64,000 nucleotides of DNA, from assembly GCA_031216445.1 (NCBI GenBank), contig CM062212.1, positions 5,125,501 through 5,189,500 of the forward strand, in the 5' to 3' direction. How positions within the stretch are numbered: position 1 is the first letter of the stretch; each line of letters begins with the position of its first letter. The position numbers and the translations under genes are program-made. Origin of the DNA: Lateolabrax maculatus. Its lineage: Eukaryota; Chordata; Actinopteri; Acropomatiformes; Lateolabracidae. Of this stretch, positions 43,906-58,400 are shown piece after piece. The notes beneath the pieces are model-generated. The model worked only from the letters and a program-made list of their open reading frames with translations. It did no database searches and was not told the origin of the DNA.

Positions 43906-46445
43906 TCAGGTTGGGTTCTGCCTGTAGTCTGTGATGGCCTTCCATAGTTTACACAGGATCCCGCCTCTGAAAGGACAGAGAGGGAAGACTGTTAGGTTGT
44001 ATACAGGAAATATACAACGTACGGTATGTGTGTAACCAACAGAAAGGACACTGTATGTCCTGTAATGTAGCTTTTCAATATTGTTTGCTGTTTATAATAA
44101 CACAGTATAACATTTTTTAATGCATTTTTACATCGTTTCTCCGGTCCTGAGAGACAGAAAGCACTTCCAATACATGCATGTGCATCTGTCAATAATTGTT
44201 GCATGAAACAAGGTTTTTACAAAATACTACTTCCCAGCAGTATATAATAATAATTCCTAATGCTATAACCCTGGAGAACAATATCACTGTCAACATGTGT
44301 GTTACTGAATGTCATCATGTCTTTTTTGATATTACCACCAGGGGGCGTTAAAGACAGAAATGTACAAATCCTACACAGTAATGGCTTAAAGAGTTTGTAT
44401 CAATAATTTGTTTCACTCTTATATGAACATTGTATTCTATGAGCTGATATACTGCCTAAAAGAGGAGAAAAAACTAGGGAAACTACATTTGTTTATTAAT
44501 GCCACCTTCTAGGATTTCTGAGAAATGAAGTCAAATTTTAGCTCTTGCTGCAACCACTAAAGTACAAAGATGCCCTGTGCAAACCTAAAGTGTCAACAGA
44601 AAAACAGATCAATACAAACTCCTTTAAGCAGCACAGAGAGTTGTCACAGCTTCACTTCTGTGTTTTTGGTATTTGGAGAGCTGCAGTGCTTTTTAAATTC
44701 GAGTGTCAGCATGTATTTTACCGGTAGTGACTAAATACTGAATACAGAAGTGAAACTGTCTTGAAAAGACAAAATAAATAAATAAATAAAATAAAAAAGG
44801 TTTAGTACCTCAGTCTTAAACTCTTCAGATCATCTCTTGTAACATCGTGGAGGATGTCGTTCAACGTGTACTCCTCATTCAGTATCTGGAGAAACAAAAG
44901 GAAATGAAGAAATTAAAAACAAACCACCATCAAAGAACAACAAAGACCAGCTCTAATGTCTTAAAAGATTCAAACGTGTACTGTATAATCTGGTGCTGTT
45001 GACCAATAGACAAGGTCCAGCTGCAAAATAAAAGCAGGGACTCACGCTGTCTATGGAGTCCTGGTCAGCACCGTAAAGCCTCAGCCAGCTGGTCAGATCT
45101 GTGTCTTCACGTCTCTCTGCAGGTTGACTCCTCCGTTCCTCTGGGCCATCTGATGGTGTGGGCTCGTCTGCCAGAGAACATAGTGAACAGACTCCTTTAG
45201 ATACACTGGATCTATTCAGCCAACATTTACACAGGAATAAAAGCTGTGTGCAGCACCACCGAATTAACCAAATTATAACGATACATTATTTATTTTATAC
45301 TTTAACGTCAAAACTGCCTCATAACACTTTTCAGTCAATATACCAGCAGGTATATCCATAGTAAAGTCAATTGCAGAAATACATCTTAGACTGCATTTGA
45401 CCTTTATTTTTAGTCCTTATTCTCTTTTGTAGCAATTTAATTTCCAGAGTAATTTACTGTGGAACATTTAGTTGTCTTGACAACACAAGCACTAAAATGG
45501 TAGCACATCTAATGTACGTTGAAAGGAGACGTCAGATGTTTGCACAAGGAGTTTTTCCATTTAAAAAAAGAATCAAGATAATTGCTTCAAGACACAGCAC
45601 CACCACATCGAAAAGACAGGGTGCAAGTTTCGTGTAATAGGAGTTTTAATGCTGGAATGTCAGATCAGATCAGTAAATTAGAATTAGAAGTCACACAATT
45701 TACACCTCCAGTAGGACACGAGAAAGCTTTCTTCATGTGCATTGTTCATGTCACAGCTTGGATAAATTATTCAGTGAGCTGGAGGGAAAAAAGTCTGATG
45801 CAACCTCTGGATCTTGGCTATTTCTCTGCACGTTTACAGTCTCCTCAATGAGCCACAGCTGGTTGTAAAATGTAAAGGCAGGCTGGTAGTAGCAGCAGAA
45901 GTGGTGCTAGTATTGCATACAGTCAGTGTGAAAAGGTAAATTAGATTAAAGTACAGACCTGCGGGCTCAGATCGCAGCCTCAGTAGTCTGATCTCCTGCT
46001 CTCTCTCCTCCAGCACTTGTTGCAAGATGGCCTGATACTCTCTCTCCTTCTCCAGCAGCTGTTCCAGGAGCCTGGAGTCAAACAAGTCGGAGTGAGGAAA
46101 CACATCAGGAGGATTTATTTTTATTTTATTAACAGAAAGTGATGAATAATTAATGCTGCTGTAATGTACTTAATAACAGTAAATGTTCATGGCCATACCT
46201 GTTGGTCTCCAGCTTCATCCTGCCGAGCTCCATGCTCACTGAGCGATGTGCATTGTGGGACTCGTGCGAGACGGTGGAGCTGAGCGTGCTGACTCCTGAG
46301 GTGGCGACGGTGTCGTCGTGCGCGGCAACGGTGGGCGCCCGGCTCTGGTGGGTGGAGTTTCTCTCCGGCTCAGTGTCGTCGTCAACGTCCTCCTGCTCGG
46401 CTGGGTCACTTTCTGAGGCCAGACTGAAGTGAGGCCTCAGCTCTG

Positions 46446-46498
<53 letters not shown>

Positions 46499-49400
46499 GA
46501 CATTACTTCAGCCACTTAATGAATGATGATCAATCAATAATGATTAACAATTATTTTTGAATTTCTTCTGATATTTTTCAGATTAAAATAACGGATTAAT
46601 CTGAGAAATTGACGGATTAACCAATGATAAAAGCAGATAAAAGTACTTGCATTTGTTTGGTATGACAACATTATAATTTAGTACAAATAGCAACAGAGTA
46701 ATTCAAATATATCACAGCGTTTAATCCAAAATAAATTGGTATTGGTGCAGGCCTTCAGTAAAGCCATGTTGATTGAACCTCAGAATGATATTACTTTACA
46801 TTGTCAAAATCAGGAATGGGTTATTTTCACAGATGACATGAGCTTCAGTGGAGTGTAGTTTCGGATTTGAAAAACTATGATAATGAAGCCAAAGACAAAA
46901 AATGAGACAAGCATGCCAGCATTCTGCTATGTTGAGTGAGCCTATTCAACACAGGATACTAGCACTTATCTATTGTGCACAAGTGGATGATTTTAGTGTT
47001 TGAGCTGTCATCACTGAACATCTTTCCACAAAAAGCTGTGATTACTGGAGCTTCCAGGGAAAACTCCCACCCCAGCTCCTATATTTATCAGGCAGCCCTG
47101 AGGGACCAGAGATAACGTATTTAGAGAGGTTCTGCTCGAGACACTGATGACGTTACCTGGCACCAGGATCGTGATGGCCGTCTGCACAGCTTTGCGAATG
47201 ATGTTGTCCAGAGCGAACATCCAGTGAGGCTTGATGTTGTGGTTTCGCAGCACTTTGTTCACCTGAAGAAGAGTTTCAGTCAGAAAGTATTTTATAATAT
47301 TGGTATATTTTTATATTCATATTTAATATCTTTTTAATTGTTTATTAAGCCATGTTTGTTTCACAATTTTCATTCTTTAAATTCTACTTAACGCATTTTC
47401 ATTTATTTTGACTGTTCTTTCTTCATCTCAGTATCTTCTGCTGCAATGACCAAATCTCCACAAAGGGAAGCAACATATTATGATTGCTGATATTTTAAGA
47501 TATTTTAGTCTCCATTTTTGTACTTTTGAATTCCTGCAGTACAAACCAAACTATGTGTCTTGCCAGCTGTATGACTCTCCTTCTTCTACTATAAAGCGTT
47601 CGCACTGACGACCAGCAGGGGGCATCAGAGCTTCGTCTTCTTGCAGGATTATGCAACACCCCTTACAAATATGAAAACAACCACTTGCTCTGGAGCCTTT
47701 TCATCTGCATAACTGCATTTCTGAGGGGGAGAGCAGATCAGTCTTTTCACAGAATGTGCAATTAGTCCGGACAGATTCCCCCTTTTATCGCCTCACTTAA
47801 ATGTTACAAGTATTTCACAGTTATCTGTCTGATCTGTGTGTAGGAAGAGCAGCAACATGGCAGGCTGCTGCTGTCTGCAGTTCATCTAAAATGACAACTA
47901 TTATACTGAAGTGTTCAGAGCCCATGGTTTATGCAGAGGCTAGGAACACCTCAGCCTACAAATAGGGGATGGATAATAGACAGAAAGTCACAAGTTACAG
48001 GTACAGGAGGGTGAGCAGCATGTGAGGAGAATTTCAGCATCAAGTAAAGCCTCAAAGTAACAGTTTGGATTTTGTTACTGAACCTCTATACAATAATTTA
48101 TCTGGTTCTGTCATGTTCTGTGCTGTTTTTGTGTTTACTACTCACAGCATCCTGGAAGCCAAACAGCACGACCTGCAGCTGACTGATGGCGGTGCTGTCG
48201 AAGTCCAGCTCCAGCTTGAGTTGAGACAGCGTGTTGGCAATGATTTTCCTGTCCGCCATTCGAACAAAGTCAGCTAGACTGACCACAAGGGTGGAGATGT
48301 GCTGAGGCTTCAGCTTCATTTCCTCAGAGCCCTGGAGGGGAGAGGGAGAGGGTGAGATGGGTATAGAAGCCATAACATGACATATGAGGGGGTTTTATAT
48401 TTGAAGTATCTTTCTTGATTCATCTGTCAGACTGATGGTGCCCTCCATAACCGACCTGTGTGAGGGCCTCCATCAGGTTGGCCACCACCTTGTCCCGGTC
48501 TTCGGTCAGGATGTGGTGCAGTGTGGCTCGTCTCTCGCTGTCCTTCCGAAGCATAAAGAAGCCTGAATCCTTCTCATCAGGAGATGGAGGCGCGCTGTGG
48601 TCTTCGAAGTTTTCCACTGGAATGCTGAGTAGAAAAGAAAAGAAAACATATTGGATTCAGTTTTCACATTTTCCTAATTTCCCAATTATAGTGCAGCTCT
48701 CACAGCATAGTCTGTAAACAAACGTGCATGTTAAACTCAGAATATGTTGCTTTTCATGCTTTTGCTATGACATCACTGATTTGCAGCAACAGTGTTACAT
48801 GCTTCAAAGGTTTTAACAGATAGGGGGCGTTGCAAATATGACACCATCCTATGCAATTTGCATAGGATGTTTTGCATTTCTATCATGTGTACATGTGCTT
48901 TTGGTTTCTGTTTCACTGCTGAGCAACCAGTGGAACAGCACAGATGATGTTCAAATTGGATCATAATGTTAAAAGGTTATTATGATTATTGTCCTTTGAT
49001 ACAAATCAGCAGGGTTCATTCAATGTTATTTTGTGACAGCTGGTACCTACTTTTACATTATACTGTTGTTTAATATGTTTAAATCTCATTATTTTCATAT
49101 AAAAATTATTCTCAAAGTTAGTTGTATCCGTGGTTTCCCCAAAATTGTACTCTTGGAAAAGCCTCTCAAAAAACACAAGATTAAAAAGTTCTGCCTAATT
49201 TTTCGGACTTTCTGACCTTAAATGTGTTTCTCATAAAATAATTTGATCTCTTCCGGACTATTTAAAGAAAACGACGGGAAAAAACTCTTGGTCGAACTGA
49301 TCATTTCTGGGAGACCTACACAACTGATGATGTCCCAAGTAGATGTTGCTTTGGGTCGCAAGCTAAACAGGTCGGGAACCACTGATTTACACCATCATGG

Positions 49401-52400
49401 GGCAGTGAAACACTTTTGCATTACAATCAATTCAGGTAAAGGTTTCATAGAGACAGTCAACCTAGTCAACACTTCAGTCAGAGCCAACCAACATAACTCT
49501 ATCACGTCAATCCAAGCTGATCTAACACAAACATGTCTAGGTCCCACTTGTTCTACCTGAGGAAGAGGGACCTGGGGCCCTTGACATCCCTCTCGCTGTA
49601 GCACTTGACACTGGGCTTGAAGATGAAGGGGTTGGTGTTGAGGTCGTTGTCAGGGGAGACGGAGCCATACTCACTGCTGCTGCTGGTGTCCTCCACCACC
49701 ACCGGCACTGGCAGGGAGATACTGCGAAGGTACTCTGAAGGACACAATGTGCGTAGGAAACTGAAAACCTTTGCTCATGCTTGTTGCATCATTTGTGCAC
49801 TAATAGTATTGCTTTGTAGAACAGAGGGAGACCATTCAGGAAGCAGGAGAGTTTTTTTTTATCACAAAGAAAGCTAAAGCTTTCAAGAGGGAGATATGAG
49901 ATAAAAGTGCTGAAGGAAAATTGTCTTCTTCTTCAGAAAAGACACAAAGAAAAATCTGATAATACTTTATCATGTTCAGGGAGAAGAGCTCTATATAATG
50001 TATCTGGCTGCAAATTACAGCCATTGTGTATAAATTATGAAACAGGGCTTATAAAGACATTCAAGCGTTTGGAAAGAAGTCATGTTGTGCAATGTCTATT
50101 TTGAGGTTCTTGGAAAGGGCAGAGTCGTGCGAAGCAGGTAGCCACTGGCAGAAAAAAAAAAGAAGCCTAGATACTCTTCAGCAGAGCAGGCAGATGTTTC
50201 AAAGAACTGACATTCAGATTATAAAGCAGTGGTACATAATGTCTGAAAGAAGAAGAAGAAATGTCGAGAGCAAAGTAACTCACCTGACCCCGGTGACAGA
50301 GCTGTGGGGGTAAACCATAAAATGTGTGTCAGCAGTTAGCCGAGAACAAAACAGAACATGATTTCCATGCAAGACTGGCAGAGCAACATTTCCAAGAATA
50401 CAGAGAGGCACAAGTTTTTTTTTGTAATCTTCTGTGCTGGTGCCAGGACACATGTTAGTGTAATTGCTGCAGGGTGGAAACCCCAGGAGAACTGAGACTA
50501 TTAAGAAACTAGAATCCACACCATCAAGATTGAGGGTGTGTTCAGGTTGCATGATAAACACCTATTCCATAATCAGCAGGTGTAGCAGGTGACACTTATC
50601 AGCAGATACTGTACATGATGTACATCTAAGGACACAGCCAAAATATATACTGACTTTTGACTGGCTGATCATTATGTGCATTTGTGCGCTTTTTCTTGCA
50701 GAGGATGAGATTAGTAGATTGATACCACTGTCATGTCTGTTCTTTAAATGTGAAGCTGGAGCCAGGAGACACTTTGCTTAGCTTAGCATAAAGCCTGGAA
50801 ACTGGGGGAAACAGCTCGCCCTGGCTCTGTCAAAAGGTCCACCTTGATCACCTTACTTGGACACCAGGACACCAACATACAAACTGACGGAGTCCAATGG
50901 AGATCCAAACAAAGAATTAAGTAGAAAAACAGCGAGGCTTTCTCGGCTGCTGAGCTGAGCTGAACTGAGCTGAGCTGAACCCACCAGGGAAGCTACTCTT
51001 GCTCTTCTTCTTGCGGCTGGTGACGGTGAGGAACTCGTCGGTGAGCAGGTCGAAGGCCGTGGCACGACGGTCCGGGTCGGGCTCAAAGCAGCGCAGGATG
51101 AAGGCTTTGGCCTCCAGCGACATGGACTCCGGGATCTCGGGGTGGATCTTGAACATGCCCACCTGCAGACAAAGGACACACATTCAGTCCAGACAGGAGC
51201 AGAAGGTGCCCTGCATTAAGACGTCAGGCTCTCAGGGTAAATTATTTGATTCACAGGAGAGAACTTAAGAGTAAAGCGAGTGTTTACCCAGCGATCTATG
51301 AGACTGTGCTTCAGGCCCGGCTGCAGCTTGGGGCGACAGTTGAGAGCGATAACGCTCAAAGTTCAAGCCCGATACTCTCATGACAGTAGGAACACCAGAA
51401 ATTCCTGTCTTTGCTGTTAAGGAATGTTGATTTAAGATTATCAGGGAGATGCCCCTCCCGTGAGACATTCCACAGGGATGAGCGAAGAGTATATGAGGAC
51501 TGTTTTACTATTTGGGAAAAGTCAACACACCATGCAAAGTGCAGACACAACACCAGATCCTTTTAGAGATAAAGATGTTGTGACTGTTCTTGGCAGTTTC
51601 GTGAATCCTCTGATCTCTGTCCAGAATATGTGAGATCCCGGTTTTTGCTTTTATGTTTTGTTCCCTGGAAGGTACATTCAGCACAGTAACATACGCCTGC
51701 TTGTTTGAATTCACGGCCCTTTAATTAAATTACATCTTATGGAAAACTCCATGATTCAGAGCTCTTACAGGAGTGCTATAATGCTTTCCAGGCGACCCCT
51801 AAACATCTTTACTGTCTTTAATGAGCTGCACATGGCTACGAGTAATATTTCATTGGTGTGGAGCACTTTACATTTCCATCCAAAGCAAATACACAGTGTA
51901 AATTGAGTGAGTAAAAGACTTCAAACAAAGACACATAGACACTGGCAAAGAATACATGAGGGAGTCTGTGTTGGTTCCTCTCAACAAGCTACCCGTTTGT
52001 TTGTGTTCAAACAAATGTTCGTGCACAGACAATATTTGGAGTTTCTACTGGGCTCGGTCACGTTACAGCACGCAGGTGGCAACACAATGCAGGTGCATAA
52101 CGGCTGATTCAATGGTTTTATTTCCATAAAAAGAGGAACTGATAAGTGCAGACGTCAGAGAAAGTACTTTCTTTTTTAAACCATATAGTGAGCATTAGAT
52201 AATAAACTAACTAAACACAGTGGATTTAAGTTGAAGTTCCAGGCTGGCAGAAGAACACTCGCACAACACACTACATCTGCCAGTACTGCGTGCACAGTTC
52301 GCTTCCATAATATGAATATGTCAGTCCAACTGTCAGTTAGAGGGTTGATAAAAGCTTACTGTCTGACAGTTCTCCTAATAACCATGTCTGGTCCCGTCAT

Positions 52401-55400
52401 GGAGGTCTAGTGGAGAACCGGCTGCGCACAAATAGTATATTTAATCAGGCAATAAAAAGAGATACTTAAACATATTGTCGTCATGCTGGTTTAAATCACG
52501 TTTTAACGGTTGTGGCATGAGTGTTAAGTAACAGGATCTGTCTTTTCTTAAGTCTTGCTTCTCTCATTTAAATCACTAAAAATGTAATTTGATTAGAGTC
52601 ATGTTTAATCCAAACATGATCGACCCCCCATACTCGTCCACCTGTTATCACATGAACATGAAGTGGCATGCTCTGAAAAACGAAAACGTTTCTGGCTTTG
52701 CAAGTCTGCGTGCGAGTCAGCGGGCTAATTTAATAATTGTGTTAACCTGAATATATATATATATATATATATATGAAAAAGAAGCCGAGAAGAAAACAAG
52801 ACACACATAAAATATTCATAAGTCTTATGAAACACAAAGAAACTTTGAAAGAAAAAGGGAAACAAAACTTCACAAAACTAGACAGAAAAATGTAAAGTTT
52901 CAATGTATGATACCTACAACATGCTCACCATTCTACCATAAATTTTCCTATAATAGCGAGACTTAATAATTAAAAGATTTTCTTGCATGACTTTTTAGAT
53001 TTTTGCACAATCAGTGATAAAAATAGGAGGCTGATGGTAAATGGTATTAACATAATCTAAAAAACATGATATATATATACACAATATCAGATACTTCACT
53101 GTGTATACCAGGGGATCAATTATCAGCTCCTCAGTTCTGTTGAAATGACAGAGCTGCAGCTGTTCATTGGCCTTTATGGAAGATATCACCACAGAAACAG
53201 ATGTTCACCTGCCTTCTTCAACCCTTTTTGCTAAAATTAAACACATTACCCAATGGGATGATGGGATTTGTCACTGCCAGTGTCTCTCACCTTGAACATA
53301 GCAGCCTGTGGTTCTCCCAGTTCATAGAAAGGTGGTTTCCCAGTTGCCATCTCTATGATGGTGCAGCCCAAAGACCAGATGTCCGCTGGCTTGCCGTATC
53401 CCCGAGGACCCTTGTCTATAATTTCAGGAGCCATGTACTGTAGTGTGCCTGGACAAAGAAACGTGATAAATACATAATAAATACCCAGACAGCAAGAAAG
53501 TGAATTAGCGTTCTTTCCCAAAATAGAAAACATCTGCTTGAAGGTGTGACCTTGGGTTGTGTTTAAGAGGCGAACTGTTATGATTCTTATGATTTATACA
53601 ATCTAATTCTGATCTCGGCCACAACACTGTTGAAAAATATTTTTTCCACTTTTGAACAAATAACCAACCAACAAACCAAATAACTAAGCAAATGACTAAA
53701 TAAAGACATGTTTGACTGCAACTCTGTCAGAAATGTGCAGGAAAAGCAAATTCTGACTTGATTACATGCAGTCTATACATGACAATAGCAGAAGTGTGTC
53801 AAACCAGCCCTCTGCTTAAGGCAACATAAAATGCACTTAGGCATAGACAATGCAGACAACTGTTCAGGTCTGGGAACAGGCACTACAGTGTGTCCACAAA
53901 ATGATTCACAGTCAGTGAAGGTAAAAGTGACATCAACACCATGTAAAAGAAAGTGACGTAAATGCCCAAAATAGCTTGAATTAAATCTAATTAGAAGGTA
54001 CCTCTGCCCTTTGGTGATGGCACAATTCTTGCAAATGACCAATCAGGTTACAAGAGCTTTATCAGGGCTTATGGCCAGCAAAGAGCCTCTCTGTGTTGTC
54101 ACAGCCCAGTACAAAGTAACATTTTCAGCTCCCCATTGAAAGGACTCCTTTGTTCTAATAATAGCCTGCCGGGCTGTATTTGCTGCTTTTAGACGCTGGT
54201 GTACTGAGCTAAAAACAGGCAGGGACACATTTATAGCAGATCTGGGCTATAAAGAGGAGTCGCCCAGTTTCCTGAAAGAGCTCCACCATTCACGGTAAGT
54301 CCCTGTCTGTTCCAATCAGCTGCCAGATGATCTAATCCAAGGGGTCAAACTGAGCTGCGATTGGCCGCCGTGGTGCTGACATGACAAACCTGCTCGATCT
54401 GACCACAGACGCGAGCCAAACCTCAGACACTGTATTCTCAGTGATATCACTTACTGGCAAACAAACTGAGACTGTATTACTGCTCTGCCAAAGAAAAGTA
54501 TTATCTGCATGGGGTAACTTCCCTGCTCAGCTTTATTTATGGCCACTACTGAGCAAAGTTTAGTCTCTTGTTGTTTGGGTGGATTTCCAGGAATTTCACA
54601 GGCATCTAAAGCATTTTTGAGAGCTTGTGCGTACAGGGCGCCGGGGGTAATTTAGTCTGTCAGTCAGTGGGGTCAGAGTGTACCTGTGAAAGTCTCAGTG
54701 CAGGGATTGATCCCAGCCAACCTCTTCGATGTGCCAAAATCTGATATCTTCAGGACGCCGCTGTAGGTGTTGATGAGAACATTGTCACCCTGCAGATTGA
54801 GAAGACATCGGTGAGAACAGACACACCCATTCCCTCGCTGAAATTCAAAAGCCGTGATGGCACTGAGATAATGGGAGGTTCTTGCAAATCCTCGAATGTG
54901 GCAAACAGCAGGTTACAACACACTGCGTGAGAAGAGGAGGGCGACGTCCCAGCCAAAACAAGGTGATTAACATTTATGTGCCACTAATGATGCTTATATG
55001 ACCATGTTGTTAAATCAGGCGGACACACAGGGGAAGAGGCTGCTGACCCTAATGACTCACTGTGATGGGAGTGTTATCAGTGTTGGTTTGTCATAACTGA
55101 GAAAACAGGGAAGGGATTTTACATAATAAGAGGTAAATCAGGATTACTGATGTAGCCAAAGAACTTTAAAGAAAACGCTAAAAGGCTGTGAGCAGCTGGG
55201 ACTGGCTCTTGCATTCACACTAAATCAAATTGACTGTGCACGGAGAGTCACGGGGAATGAGTTTTCAGACTGCAAACAAACAGTGTGGCATTTAACTCAA
55301 ACTGAAATTCTGCAATCTTTGAATAATTTATTAATATATGTTTCTTATTTTACATTACTCACTGCTACTACTACTCATCTTTTATTTGTTATTGTTGCAT

Positions 55401-58400
55401 TTTCTTATAATTATTTAATTCTTCTGTACATGTTTCCTGTTTGCCGTATGCATCTTAAATTAAAGCGGACAGAGTTTACTTGTAATGAAATATGCCACAA
55501 ATAAAATCCCTTTGCCTTGCCATAGATGGAGTGCAGTCTACACCTCTTTGGTTTTTCTTAAACTGTCAAAACGTTTTTGCAGTTTACCTCCCACATATCA
55601 CCTCAAACAGTGTGGCCACTGGCCAGCACAGACATCTTCCCTCTGGATTTCCTGTTAACTTAGTCAAGATTTCTGTTGGGGATGCATTATTTTCTTGTTT
55701 GTTCAGCCACTGTAGCTCTAAAAGGACATGCAAACTAGCCACTTCTTCTAACTTTTAAAACATAATGCAAAATAAGCACCTAAATGCAGCCTGGTTCAGC
55801 ATCCTTGTAGAATTCAAGCAAATAATAATAATCAGAATCAGAATCAGAATTGGGTTTATTGCCAAGTAGGTTTTCACATACGAGGAGTTGTGTATTGGTG
55901 CGTAACAAGTACAGACAAGCCAAGATAATGACTCTAATAGAAGCTCAACTAGTTTCTTCTTAGAAGCTCAACTAGTTTCTTCTTAATTCTCTAAATGATG
56001 CCTGTCTGGAAATAAGCCTACAATAGGGCCACAAAGATAATATCATTGAATATTAATTGTACAATAGCTTCTGTTTAGTCACCTTGATGTCTCTGTGTGC
56101 TATCTGGTTGTCGTGCAGGTATTTCAGGCCCTCCAGGATCTGACGAGTGTAGAAGCCGATGGTGGACTCGTTGTTTTTCAGAGGGCCCCACTTGGACCTG
56201 AGCAGCGCAGACAGACTCCCTGGACACCACGGGACAAAGTACAACAACGATCAATACACTCACTCTGATCTGAGATTAGAAGCAGAGAGTGTCTGTGGGG
56301 GTTTTCTTCTACCTCACTACTTCTGACAAATCATGTGCATTTTCCATGGATTTATTTCAGAGCTTTAGTGATGAGTCTTGGCATTAAAACATGGATTAGT
56401 TTCATAACCTTTGGGTTATTAATTGCCCCTTTCAGAACTGTAAAAATATATTCCAAGACATGTTAGTTGTAATGGTAAAATCTAACTGACTTTGCCAGCC
56501 ATGTGGTGTAAACACAGCCATCAGTGCAAGTTTATTCTTTTCAGTAAAATATATGTTTATTCAAGTAAAGATAAGGTGTGAAAGAATAACACATAAAGAT
56601 AAGGAATAACAGCCACTTAAAGTATTTCTTTGAGTTGATATCTGAGACTTGGAATACAGTTTGGTGAGCATCATGTCCTTAAAGCAGTTCATTTATCTCT
56701 CTGCTCTCAGTTGTTTTGTCTAACACATATTTCAAGTTGTGCACATCTCTTGTTTGAATCAAACTCCTTTCCTATCTTTAATTTCCTTTCCATAAGAACA
56801 TAACAGCAACAGCTGGTCTCACCTCCAGGCACCTGCTCCATGAAGATCTTTATGAAGCCATTCTCGCTGATGGAGCCGAGGTACTGGACGATGTTCTTGT
56901 GCTTTAAGTGCTTGTGAAGAGCGATCTCCTCGTGCAGCGGCTGAGAGTACCTGTATTAAAAAACACACAAGGCATGAAAGCTTTATGTTACAGTCTATGC
57001 TAGAGAAGAACAGGAGACAATGAGATACTTTCATTCTCTGAAAACAGGTTAGATGCATGTAGATGAGGCAGGAACATATGTTGTTTTTTTTTTCTTTTTA
57101 GTCGAAGATGTATTGAAAAATTACACTCCATTCTAAAATTGTAGATTTCCCGAGTCAACATTTGTACTACACACTTGCAGTATATTGAATGTCATTATAC
57201 TTTAAAAAAATAGTTTAAAAACTGTTACAACAAAGCTAAAACTAAGCATTAACGTAAAATGGTTAAAAATATCAAACCTGACAGATTATTATTATTATAT
57301 TATATATATTATATTTTTTATTGTGGATTGATCTACAGATAATTTTCTTGATTAAATGATAAATCATTTGGTCTATAAAACATCAGCAAATGGCTACAAA
57401 ATTGTTGTGAATTAATTTTTCTGATGGTTGACTATTTTTTTTCTGATTAATCTCAATGAAATAAAAATACAAAAAAAAAATAATCCTAGACTCTATTAAT
57501 CTGATAATAATTTGATGGTCTGAGTGTGCATTATTCACTAGAGAAAGAAGGCTCATGGAGATGTCATTGTCACTCTCTTCTTCAAGGTGACATGAGAGTA
57601 AACAGGATGGATATAGATGACGCATCAAAAAGCCAAAAGAATAAACCATAAAAACAGCGAGGCTGGATCTTGATAGCATGCCTACCAGTATTTTCTTTTC
57701 AGCTCTCTGCATGAATCACAACCTCTCTCACTCTCTCTGTCTTGAGATTTCAATGCACTTCTTAATTTTTTACCCAAATTCTCCACTTTCTTTGCAGCCG
57801 AGTGACCTGCTTATTCGCTGATGTGATTAGAGAAACAAAGTGTGGTGGTGGGATCATCTGGTCTGCCAGAGAGTCCTGATGAGAAGGAACACTGTAGAGC
57901 TATGAGGAGACAGGCGTTTTAAGCAGAGACAGTGGTGGGAATAAGAGACGGAGGGTGGGAGTTCGCCTTCATGGCTCTCCACTAACCAGTCACTCAAGTG
58001 GATACCAGCCCACAGAAAGCCAGAAACCTTCAGGGACATTGCTGATCTGTGCTTCACACTCCCAGTTGGAGGGAAGCGACACTCTTCTTAATGATGCTCA
58101 ACAGTGCCGAACAAGATGAGGAGTTAACAGCTCAGACACCTGTTTACATTCAGGCTGTAATTTCATTTTTGCACAGGATTGCTAAAAGTATGTCCTGAGG
58201 CTGGCTTCAAATCAAAAGAGTTTAACCTCTTCTGAACACGAATGTGCTGAACCAATTCCATGGCAATCTGCCAAATAGATTAGGAAATATCTTGTGTCCA
58301 AATATGACATTTTGGTCTGATTTTGGCACTACAGCGAAGGTCAGTGGATCACCAGATGTTTCAGTATCCATCCTCTGGAGACTATGATTATTCAGTTTGT

